From the NCBI RefSeq assembly GCF_947495565.1, contig NZ_CANLZM010000015.1, positions 58,532-122,531 of the forward strand: a DNA stretch of 64,000 nucleotides. The letters run 5' to 3'. The stretch comes from an uncultured Pontibacter sp. (GTDB lineage: Bacteria > Bacteroidota > Bacteroidia > Cytophagales > Hymenobacteraceae). The notes under the pieces are model-generated. The model ran no database searches, was not told the origin of the DNA, and worked only from the letters and a program-made list of their open reading frames with translations. Shown one piece after another: positions 47,740 to 56,285 of the stretch (the first letter of the stretch is position 1; every line of letters begins with the position of its first letter). The position numbers were made by a program, and so were the translations under genes.

Positions 47740-50700
47740 ATGATTAAACATCTACTGCTGACCTTTCTTTTACTGACTGGCAGTATCACCCTTAGCCAAG
47801 CGCAGGAGAGCATATCCCTAGGGAGGGCTACCACTTTTTCTGCCCTGGCCAGCAAGAAAATTGTAGCCAAAGGCCCCGGAATAACTCAAATAGACGGTAA
47901 CATTGGTATTAGCCCCGGCAGAACCATTGAAGGCGAACAGTTTCTGGATGTGCTAGGCCGGAAGGAGCGTAACTCAGTACTAGCGATTGCAGGTATGCAG
48001 AGCGCCAATAGCGCCTATAATGAGCTGATCAGTTTGCCTATAACGATGAACCATGGCCCAGTGTTGGGTAATAATAACTCATTAGGTCCCGGTGTTTATA
48101 AATTCGATTCCAATACGACGCTTAACGGCAACCTGCGCCTCGACGGCCAAAGTGATATAAACTCGAAGTTTATATTTATTATAGATGGCAACTTTACATC
48201 CAACAGTGGCAGTATCCAGTTCTCCGACATGGGAGCCTCTGCCAAAAATGTGTACTGGGTTGTAAACGGCAGCGCTACTATTGGGGCAGGCAGCTCCTTT
48301 CAGGGCAATATTATTGCCACAAAAGACATTGCCTTCCAAAACAGGGCTGCGCTAGTTGGTCGTGCCATTTCACTTGATGGTACTATTTACTTCGACCAGA
48401 ACTCTACGGCTATGCCGCTTATCATACAGACTAATCTTGAAGTAAAGAAAGATGTAGAGTACAGCGAGATTACGTTAGGTGCCAGAGTGGTTTATACTAT
48501 AAAAGCCACTAATAAGGGGCTGGGCCAGGCTATGTATGTCGTGGTAAAAGAGCAGATACCAGCCGGACTGAAATTTATAAGGTCTGTCTCTGCTACAAAA
48601 GGCACATACAACGAAGAAACGCATGAATGGCTGATTGGCGATATGGCGGTAGGGCCTACAGAAACCCTGAAGCTGGAGTTTGAGATTGTGGGCACGGGTA
48701 ATATAAAGAATGAGGTTGTTATCATTGGTGATAACCCGGACCCTGTACCAGATAATGATGAGGACGATGCAGTAATCATACTTCCAGACTTAGGAGTAAT
48801 GAAGGTGCTGCTCAACCCGAAGGAGTCTTATGCGGTAGGCGATCTTGTAGATTATAGGATCACGCTCACAAACTATGCTGATGCCGCCGAAAACAATGTA
48901 TACATAAGAGAGAAGCTGCCGGAGGGGCTGGAGCTAGTAAGTTATACCGCTAGTGCAGGTGTATATAATAACGACACAGGCATTTTTTATGTGCCATCCG
49001 TTGCAGGCAATTCTTCTGTTACGCTTACTATAAAAGCCAAACTGGTTAAGGCCGGTGAGATCAGAAACGTGGTCAGCATTATAGCTAAAGACATTGTACC
49101 GGTAGACCCTACCAACCCTGTAGATCCTGCTAACCCAACTGGTCCGGAAGATTATAAGGACTCTGACCCAGACAATGACGAGGATGAGGTGACAATACCT
49201 AATGTAACCTGTAGCCCTGAAATAAGTGTGGCTTTTGAGGCAGCACCAGCAACGGTATGCGCAAGTGCAACAGGCATCACACTGAAAGCAACAACATCAG
49301 TAATAGGCGGAACCTACAACTGGGTACTACCAGCCGGATGGAACTTTGCAGCAGGCACTAACCGAAACAGCAATGAAATAACTGTAAATGCAGGTAATGC
49401 CAGCGGAAGTAAAACAGTAAAAGTAAATTTAATTGACCAGTGCGGTAATACTGTAAGTGCAGAGACTGCTGTAAATGTAACCGGTGCTCCGGTTGCCCCA
49501 GCTATAACAGGTGAGGCTATTGTATGCTTTAACGGAAACATTACCTTAGGCGCGGGTGAGTCTGAAGAAGAACTGACTTACGAGTGGACTGTAGGCGATA
49601 ATCTGGAAATAGATGGCCCGGCAGATGGAGCCAGTGTAAGCGTGAAGCCAAAGAACGGCAGCTTGCTAGGCGGCAGGGTAATGCTTAAGATTACGAACAG
49701 CTGCGGTTTCAGCAGTACAAGCTTTAAAGTGCTAACAATAGCACCTGCTCCAGCAACTCCTGTTGCCATTTCTGGAGATATAGATGTATGTGCAGCCAAA
49801 CCAGTTACCTTCACTACGCCAGTAGTAGTAGGTGCAACAAGCTATACTTGGAGCTTCCCGGCTGACTGGACTGTGGTAGGAGATGCAACCGGCAGAGAAG
49901 TAGCTGTAATGGTAGGCGAGTCCAGCGGCGAGAAAGAAATCAGCGTGAAAGCTAATAACGCTTGCAGCAGCAGCGAAGCCTTTACCAGAACAATTAATGT
50001 AAACGCCGCGCCAAGCACCGAGAATTTCGCTCTTAATGGCGATGCTGAAGCTTGCCAGAACGCTACTCTTGTATTTACGGCAACTGCACTAGAGGGAGCT
50101 ACTTATAGCTTTGAAGCAGAAGGCGGCTTAACGAAAGTATCAGAAACAGGCAATAAAGTAACAGTGAAAGCAGGCGCCACAAACGGTACCGTAACTGTAA
50201 CAGTAACTGATTTCTGCGGCAACACATTCACTGTAACTAAAACAGTGGTAGTAACGCCTTTATTGGCTACTCCTGCCATTTCCGGTACAAGCAATGTGTG
50301 CCAGAACAGCACAGGAAATATATACACAGCGCCAGCTTATGAAGGTGCGGTAGCTTACAAGTGGACTGCCAACGGCGGCCTGGCAATTACTTCCGGAGCA
50401 GAAACAGCTACGGTAGCAGTTAGTGCAGGTGCCAGTGGAGGAACTCTAACGCTGGAAGTTACGAACGGATGTTTTACAGTTAAGACGACAAAAGTAATCG
50501 GTATTAACCCGCTGCCACAGGCTCCGGCAAGTATAACCGGCGATGCCGCAGTGTGCGCCGGAACACAGCAGACTTATACAACTGCAGCCGTAGCAGGTGC
50601 CACTTCATATACCTGGAGCTTCCCTTCAGGCTGGGCAGTAGTTTCTGGCGAGGGAGAAAGAACAGTAACGGTAACAGTTGGCAACAGCAGCGGAAAAGTA

Positions 50701-51798
50701 AGTGCAAAAGCTACTAACGAGTGCGGTAGCAGCGTGCAGGCAGCCGCTCTTGATGTTGCTGTGAACGATGTGCTGGCAGCCCCGGTCATTAGCGGCAGCA
50801 ACGGCGCTTGTATAGGTGCATCACTAACTTATACTATACCGGCTGTTAACGGCGCCACAGGATATGCGTGGCAGGTGCCAGCAACCTGGACGCTCGTATC
50901 GGGCCAAAACACAAACAGCATTATAGTAACAGTTGGCAGTGCAGCCGGCAACATGACGGTAGCTGTGAAAAATGAGTGCGGTCTGGGTGAGGCAGCGGTA
51001 AAAGCTGTAGCTCCAGTATTGGCTCCTGTCGCCCCGGCTATTGCGGGCAACAACGATGTATGTGAGTTTACGCAACAGCTCACCTATTCAATTTCAAACC
51101 CAGAGGAAGGAGCCACTTATACTTGGTCGCTGCCGCAGGGCTGGAGCTTTGAAGGTGGTAACAGCGGTACAAGTGTAACAGTAAATGCCGGCTCAACAGC
51201 AGGTGCTATTAAAGTGGTAGCAGAAAATAGCTGTGGCACTTCAGAGGGACAGCTGAATATTCAAATCTTCACGCCTCCTGTTGCACCGAGCCAGCTTACT
51301 GATAACAGCAACGTTTGCGACGGACTGGTATTCTCTGTTGAGCCGGTGGCAGGTGCCAGCGGTTATACATGGGCAGTAAGCAGCGGCTTCACCATCACTT
51401 CAGGCCAGGGTACACCCTCTATCACAGTGAAAGCCGACAAGAACGACGCGGTGGGTACAGTAACTGTTGTTGCCGAAAACGGCCCTTGCAGCAGCATGGA
51501 GGCTACAGCGGCAATAGATGCTGCTAAAGCAGACGGCAACCTGGACTTCCCGAAAGCCTTTAGCCCGAACGGCGATGGCACAAACGACAACTGGCACATC
51601 AAAAACCTGGAGAAGTTCCCTAACTCTGAAGTAACCATTTTTAACCGATGGGGATCTGAGGTGTTCAAGACGAAGAGCTACCAGAACAACTGGAATGGAA
51701 AAGGACTGGAGCAGGGTACTTACTTCTACAAAGTAAGGGTGACATTGTGTGATGGTGTAGTAAAAGAGTTTACCGGCTATACTACCATCTTTAGGTAG
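47740..51798 (+). CDS. Giant surface protein: DUF3494 ice-binding-like domain + DUF11 repeats + PKD/Ig-like repeats + T9SS type B (gliding-motility C-terminal) domain
   Basis: SLGRATTFSALASKKI..GNIGISPG...; KKDVEYSEITLGARVVYTIKATNKG; repeated GATSYTWSFPxxWxVV modules; FPKAFSPNGDGTNDNWHIKNLEKFPNSEVTIFNRWGSEVF. Confidence 0.92.
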   Translation: MIKHLLLTFLLLTGSITLSQAQESISLGRATTFSALASKKIVAKGPGITQIDGNIGISPGRTIEGEQFLDVLGRKERNSVLAIAGMQSANSAYNELISLPITMNHGPVLGNNNSLGPGVYKFDSNTTLNGNLRLDGQSDINSKFIFIIDGNFTSNSGSIQFSDMGASAKNVYWVVNGSATIGAGSSFQGNIIATKDIAFQNRAALVGRAISLDGTIYFDQNSTAMPLIIQTNLEVKKDVEYSEITLGARVVYTIKATNKGLGQAMYVVVKEQIPAGLKFIRSVSATKGTYNEETHEWLIGDMAVGPTETLKLEFEIVGTGNIKNEVVIIGDNPDPVPDNDEDDAVIILPDLGVMKVLLNPKESYAVGDLVDYRITLTNYADAAENNVYIREKLPEGLELVSYTASAGVYNNDTGIFYVPSVAGNSSVTLTIKAKLVKAGEIRNVVSIIAKDIVPVDPTNPVDPANPTGPEDYKDSDPDNDEDEVTIPNVTCSPEISVAFEAAPATVCASATGITLKATTSVIGGTYNWVLPAGWNFAAGTNRNSNEITVNAGNASGSKTVKVNLIDQCGNTVSAETAVNVTGAPVAPAITGEAIVCFNGNITLGAGESEEELTYEWTVGDNLEIDGPADGASVSVKPKNGSLLGGRVMLKITNSCGFSSTSFKVLTIAPAPATPVAISGDIDVCAAKPVTFTTPVVVGATSYTWSFPADWTVVGDATGREVAVMVGESSGEKEISVKANNACSSSEAFTRTINVNAAPSTENFALNGDAEACQNATLVFTATALEGATYSFEAEGGLTKVSETGNKVTVKAGATNGTVTVTVTDFCGNTFTVTKTVVVTPLLATPAISGTSNVCQNSTGNIYTAPAYEGAVAYKWTANGGLAITSGAETATVAVSAGASGGTLTLEVTNGCFTVKTTKVIGINPLPQAPASITGDAAVCAGTQQTYTTAAVAGATSYTWSFPSGWAVVSGEGERTVTVTVGNSSGKVSAKATNECGSSVQAAALDVAVNDVLAAPVISGSNGACIGASLTYTIPAVNGATGYAWQVPATWTLVSGQNTNSIIVTVGSAAGNMTVAVKNECGLGEAAVKAVAPVLAPVAPAIAGNNDVCEFTQQLTYSISNPEEGATYTWSLPQGWSFEGGNSGTSVTVNAGSTAGAIKVVAENSCGTSEGQLNIQIFTPPVAPSQLTDNSNVCDGLVFSVEPVAGASGYTWAVSSGFTITSGQGTPSITVKADKNDAVGTVTVVAENGPCSSMEATAAIDAAKADGNLDFPKAFSPNGDGTNDNWHIKNLEKFPNSEVTIFNRWGSEVFKTKSYQNNWNGKGLEQGTYFYKVRVTLCDGVVKEFTGYTTIFR
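49240..51530 (+). repeat. Tandem Ig/PKD-like protein modules (about 80-90 aa each) within the giant surface protein
   Basis: Recurring VCAG...TYT...GATSYTWSFPSGWAVVSGEGERTVTVTVGNSSGKVSAKATNECGSS pattern. Confidence 0.8.
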
Positions 51799-51824
51799 GC
51801 AGCAGCTTAAATTTAGTAATTCCA

Positions 51825-52763
51825 ATGAAAATGAGAATATGTTACCTATTGCTGGCCCTGTTGCTTACCACGGCTGCAAGCGCGCAGCAGAATCCGCAGT
51901 ACTCGCAGTATATTTTTAACAGCATGTCTATCAACCCGGCTTATACGGGCAGCAAAAATGTGCTGAATATAAATGCCTTTCACCGCTCGCAATGGTCTGG
52001 GGTAGAAGGAGCGCCAAGCACCCAGTCGTTGGCCGTGGATGGTGTAATAGCGAACGATAGACTGGGCCTGGGCCTGAACCTGACGCGCGATGAGATTGGC
52101 GCCCACACCACCACCAGCGTTTATGGTAACTTTGCCGTGAAGCTGCAGGTGAGCGAAGATGCCATCTTTAGCTTAGGCCTGGCGCCTGGTTTAGTGCAGT
52201 ACACGGTAGATGGCAGTAAGTTTGGCATCACCGATGACCCCTCCATCCCTACAGGAAAAGAAACAAGTATAAAACCAGATGTAAAGATCGGGGCCTACTT
52301 TCACACCAACCGCTTCTACGCGGGTTTTTCAGGCACAGAGCTGCTGCAGTTTAAAGACATGGACCAGGTGGAGCCGGAGCGCCACTACTTTTTTACCGCT
52401 GGATATGTGTTTGATGTAAGCCCTTTTGTAAAGCTGAAGCCAAGCCTATTGGTAAAAGAGGATTTTCATGCACCCACAAGTATGGATGTGAACGCCTTTA
52501 TACTTCTGGCAGACCGCCTCTGGCTGGGTAGCTCTTACCGTACCAGCATGAATGTTTTTAGCGATGCGGAGATGGGAGACGTGGAAAAACGCACCGCTGT
52601 AGCCTTCATTGGAGAGCTGCAGGTAATGAAGCAATTGCGCCTGGGTTACTCTTACGATAAAATGCTAAACGGATACAGCAACCAGAGCACCCACGAAGTT
52701 TCAGTTGGCTACTACTTCTTCCGTAAGAAAGAGACCAAAATGATGACGCCGCAGTACTTTTAA
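51825..52763 (+). CDS. PorP/SprF family type IX secretion system membrane protein
   Basis: QNPQYSQYIFNSMSINPAYTGSKNVLNINAFHRSQWSGVEGAPSTQSLAVDG. Confidence 0.95.
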   Translation: MKMRICYLLLALLLTTAASAQQNPQYSQYIFNSMSINPAYTGSKNVLNINAFHRSQWSGVEGAPSTQSLAVDGVIANDRLGLGLNLTRDEIGAHTTTSVYGNFAVKLQVSEDAIFSLGLAPGLVQYTVDGSKFGITDDPSIPTGKETSIKPDVKIGAYFHTNRFYAGFSGTELLQFKDMDQVEPERHYFFTAGYVFDVSPFVKLKPSLLVKEDFHAPTSMDVNAFILLADRLWLGSSYRTSMNVFSDAEMGDVEKRTAVAFIGELQVMKQLRLGYSYDKMLNGYSNQSTHEVSVGYYFFRKKETKMMTPQYF

Positions 52764-52783
52764 CCCTTAGCGCTTACTATTAT

Positions 52784-54769
52784 ATGAAATTTAAGAATAT
52801 ACCCTTTTACATAGCAGCTGCCGCTGTGCTGGGCTTTTCGCCTGTGGCACAAGGCCAGTCATCGCTGCGCAAGGCAGATAAACATTACGATAACTATGAA
52901 TTTGCACTAGCACTGCCAGCGTATAAGGAAGCCATACAAAAACGTAAACCAGAACTGCCAACTGTAGAGCGTATTGCCACAGCCTACCGCCTGACACGCC
53001 AGAACAAAGAAGCTGAAGTATGGTATGCCAAGGTGGTGGCCATGCCAAGCCGTCCGCCCATGAACCTGTATTACTATGCTGAGGCGCTGCGCAGCAACGG
53101 CAAGTATGTGGAGGCAAAAGAGCAGTACATGCAGTGGGGCGAAGAAATGCCAGAGTATGCAGAGCGCGCTCAACAACTCATGAGAGCTACCGATCAGTCG
53201 CTACGCCTGATGAAAATGCCTGCAGTGGCGGAGGTTACGCCGGTAGCTACCCTGAACAAAAACGGAGCCTCAGACTTTAGTCCGATGCAATATGGTAGCA
53301 ACGGCATCGTCTTTACCTCTGACCGTGGTGTGCAGAAAGACGGCAAAAACCCTAAAGTATACGGCTGGACAGGCCGCCCATACCTGCAGCTGTTTGTAGC
53401 CCAGGATGCCGGAGAAGGCAATTACGGAAAACCAGAGCCGCTGCAGGAAGTAATAAACGCCGATTACCACAATGCAACAGCCTCTGCCGCAAAAGACGGT
53501 AGCAAACTATACTTTACCCGCACTAAAATGGTGCCTGCGCTGGATAACGCAAATGCAGATCCTACCAGTTGGGCAGAAAAAAACGAAAACCAGAACCTTA
53601 TAAACCGTCTGGAAATTTATTCCGCAGAGAAGCAGGGCGGAAGCTGGGGCAATATCCAGGCATTTGATTACAACAAAGTAGAAGAGTATTCGGTAGGCCA
53701 CCCGGCTGTTTCGCCAGACGGGCAGGTGCTATACTTTGTGTCTGATATGCCGGGCAGTCTGGGTGATACGGATATTTATTATAGTAAGCGCAAAGCAGAT
53801 GGCACATGGGGAGAACCTGTAAATGCCGGTGCCGTGATAAACACCAGTGGCCGCGAGAGTTTCCCTTATGTGGATGCTGATGGTAAATTATACTTTGCTT
53901 CCGAAGGCCATGTAGGCATGGGGGGCATGGATATTTTTTCTGCCGAGGGAGAGCCGGGCAGCTGGCGTGCAGTGAAAAACCTGGGTTACCCGATCAATAC
54001 GCCTCAAAACGACTATGGCATCATGTTTACAGAGCCAGGCGTGCGCGGCCTATTGTCATCTAACCGCGACTCTCAGAACGGAACTGAAGATATCTATGCC
54101 TTCAAAATTCTGCAGAAACCGGTAGTGCTGGCTATTACAACGCTGGGCCGCTTCCAAAACAATAAGAAGAAGACGGTGCAGGAGCCGCTTCCAAATACCA
54201 GAATCATGATGAGCCAGAAGAACTCAAAAGATTCTACAGTGGTTATTACAGATGAGAAGGCGCAAAGCTTTGCCGATGCCCGCGCTGGCAACACCTATAC
54301 TTTCAAAGGCTCCAAAATTGGATTCCTGAAAATGGAATCCGGGATAGAAGTTCCGGCTACAGCTTCGGATACCGTGCAGGTGGCACTGGTGTTTGATAAA
54401 AATGAGGTGGAGAAGGCCATCGTGCTGGAAAACATCTATTACGACTTGGATAAAGCTGACATTCGTCCGGATGCGGCTAAAGAACTGAACAAGATCGTGA
54501 CGCTGCTCAAGAACAACCCGACGGTGGAGATTGAAATGGGCGCGCACACAGATAGCCGTGAAAGTCACCTGTACAACCAGCAGCTTTCGGAGCGAAGAGC
54601 GCAGGCCGCCGTGGATTACTTGGTGTCTATGGGTATAGAAAGACGCCGGCTGACGGCAAAAGGCTACGGCAAAACCAGATTGGTGAATAAGTGTGCTGAA
54701 GGTGTGCAGTGCCCGGAAGAAGAGCACCAGAAAAACCGACGCACTGAGTTTATCATCAAGAAGAACTAA
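52784..54769 (+). CDS. OmpA family protein with TPR/PD40 N-terminal region (PorE-like)
   Basis: VSPDGQVLYFVSDMPGSLGDTDIYYSKR; NIYYDLDKADIRPDAAKELNKIVTLLKNNPTVEIEMGAHTDSR. Confidence 0.94.
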   Translation: MKFKNIPFYIAAAAVLGFSPVAQGQSSLRKADKHYDNYEFALALPAYKEAIQKRKPELPTVERIATAYRLTRQNKEAEVWYAKVVAMPSRPPMNLYYYAEALRSNGKYVEAKEQYMQWGEEMPEYAERAQQLMRATDQSLRLMKMPAVAEVTPVATLNKNGASDFSPMQYGSNGIVFTSDRGVQKDGKNPKVYGWTGRPYLQLFVAQDAGEGNYGKPEPLQEVINADYHNATASAAKDGSKLYFTRTKMVPALDNANADPTSWAEKNENQNLINRLEIYSAEKQGGSWGNIQAFDYNKVEEYSVGHPAVSPDGQVLYFVSDMPGSLGDTDIYYSKRKADGTWGEPVNAGAVINTSGRESFPYVDADGKLYFASEGHVGMGGMDIFSAEGEPGSWRAVKNLGYPINTPQNDYGIMFTEPGVRGLLSSNRDSQNGTEDIYAFKILQKPVVLAITTLGRFQNNKKKTVQEPLPNTRIMMSQKNSKDSTVVITDEKAQSFADARAGNTYTFKGSKIGFLKMESGIEVPATASDTVQVALVFDKNEVEKAIVLENIYYDLDKADIRPDAAKELNKIVTLLKNNPTVEIEMGAHTDSRESHLYNQQLSERRAQAAVDYLVSMGIERRRLTAKGYGKTRLVNKCAEGVQCPEEEHQKNRRTEFIIKKN

Positions 54770-54803
54770 AAAAGACTTAAATTCTCATTAGCTTTCATAG
54801 TTT

Positions 54804-54835
54804 GGAAAGGCTCTGCGGTTTCTGCGGAGCCTTTC
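54804..54835. terminator. Terminator hairpin downstream of OmpA gene
   Basis: GAAAGGCTCTGC / GCGGAGCCTTTC. Confidence 0.75.
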
Positions 54836-54862
54836 ATCATTCTAGGGAAACCGGAAAGTATA

Positions 54863-54909
54863 AAAGGCAGGAGCGGCGGTAGATTTTTTCTGCCGCCGCT
54901 CCTGCCTTT
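54863..54909. terminator. Second strong hairpin in the same convergent intergenic region
   Basis: AAAGGCAGGAGCGGCGGTAG / CTGCCGCCGCTCCTGCCTTT. Confidence 0.8.
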
Positions 54910-54929
54910 CAATGTAGTAGCTGCTATCT

Positions 54930-56120
54930 CTACTTCTTTCCTGTATAGGCTACTCGGTAAATAATGCCGTTCTCATCATCAGATATCAACATAGAGCCAT
55001 CGGTATGCTGCGCCAGCCCAACCACGCGGCCAAACTGAGCCTGATTATTATCAACTAAAAAGCCTGTCACGAAATCCTCTATACTTTTGGCCTGACCATT
55101 CTCGAAGCGTACACGCACTACTTTATAGCCAACCGGCTCTTTGCGGTTCCAGGAGCCGTGCAGCGTCACAAGCGCATCTCCTCTGAACTCCTCCGGAAAC
55201 TGAGAGCCTTTATAAAAAAGCAGATCCATGGGAGCGCTGTGGGCATCGTAAGTAGCAACCGGGAATTTCGTCTGCTTGGCGTACTCTTCCCAACTCATGC
55301 CTTTCGGTGGCTCATCAGCCAGGTTTGGTTTGCCATCCTCAAAAACATATGGCCAGCCGTAGTTGCCGCCGTCTACCAATTTGTTCAGCTCCTCCTTCTG
55401 TGTCTCATCGCCTAGCCAATCTATCCCGTGGTCAAACCCATAAAGCTCTTTAGTCTGAGGATGCCAGTCAAAGCCAATGGTATTGCGCAGGCCTTTGGCA
55501 AAAATACGCCGGCTCGATCCTTCAGGCTTCATCTGTACCATAGTAGCGTTCTCCTCATGTGTTTCTGCGCAGGCGTTGCAAGTGCTGCCAACAGATACAT
55601 ATAGCATGCCGTCCGGCCCAAAACGAAGGGTGCGGTTCGGGTGCTGGCCACCTTCCGGAAAACCTGTGGCAATCTGCTTCAGCTCTCCCAACGTGCCGTC
55701 TTTATTAAGAGTGGCAGTATAGATATCATTCACAGCCATCAGGTATGCTTTGCCGTCACGGATAGTGATGCCGTGCATGCCTTCTTTGGTGGCTACCACT
55801 TTTTGCTGATCAGCTTTCCCGTCTTTGTTCGTGTCCCGGATCATGGTGACAGTGCCTTTGTCGCGGTCCGTAACATACACGGTTCCATCTGTGTGCACAG
55901 CCAGCATGCGGGGTTTATTCAGGTTTTCAGCAAACTTAGCGATAGTAAAACCTGCCGGAACCTTAAGTTGGCTTATCCGCTCAGAGGTGGCAGGTACTTT
56001 AGCCGCTTTAAAAATGTGGCCTTCCATGGAGGCGCTGATTGGCGGTTTGGTGTCTTGAGCCCAGGCGGCAGATACTGCCAAAGCCATTCCTAAAGCCAGT
56101 GTGGTAATTCTTGTTTTCAT
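54930..56120 (-). CDS. PQQ-dependent sugar dehydrogenase (sorbosone dehydrogenase-like)
   Basis: LKVPAGFTIAKFAENLNKPRMLAVHTDGTVYVTDRDKG; TGFPEGGQHPNRTLRFGPDGMLYVSVGS; GDALVTLHGSWNR. Confidence 0.9.
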   Translation of the reverse strand: MKTRITTLALGMALAVSAAWAQDTKPPISASMEGHIFKAAKVPATSERISQLKVPAGFTIAKFAENLNKPRMLAVHTDGTVYVTDRDKGTVTMIRDTNKDGKADQQKVVATKEGMHGITIRDGKAYLMAVNDIYTATLNKDGTLGELKQIATGFPEGGQHPNRTLRFGPDGMLYVSVGSTCNACAETHEENATMVQMKPEGSSRRIFAKGLRNTIGFDWHPQTKELYGFDHGIDWLGDETQKEELNKLVDGGNYGWPYVFEDGKPNLADEPPKGMSWEEYAKQTKFPVATYDAHSAPMDLLFYKGSQFPEEFRGDALVTLHGSWNRKEPVGYKVVRVRFENGQAKSIEDFVTGFLVDNNQAQFGRVVGLAQHTDGSMLISDDENGIIYRVAYTGKK

Positions 56121-56285
56121 AATATTTCTTTAGATTTCAGGCACTTAGCCCTATCCTGCATTTTACCACTGGCAGCAAAGAATAGTTGCAATAAGCGCCT
56201 GTGGCATCAGCTCTTCTAAATGCTTTTAAACTTTCAGGGGCTTTACCCGTTTTCAGATTGATTAATCAACTAAACATCTATTTCA

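Noticed and set aside
49240-51530. Possible gene duplication or assembly collapse
   Set aside because: The repeats are diverged in-frame protein modules in one uninterrupted ORF.
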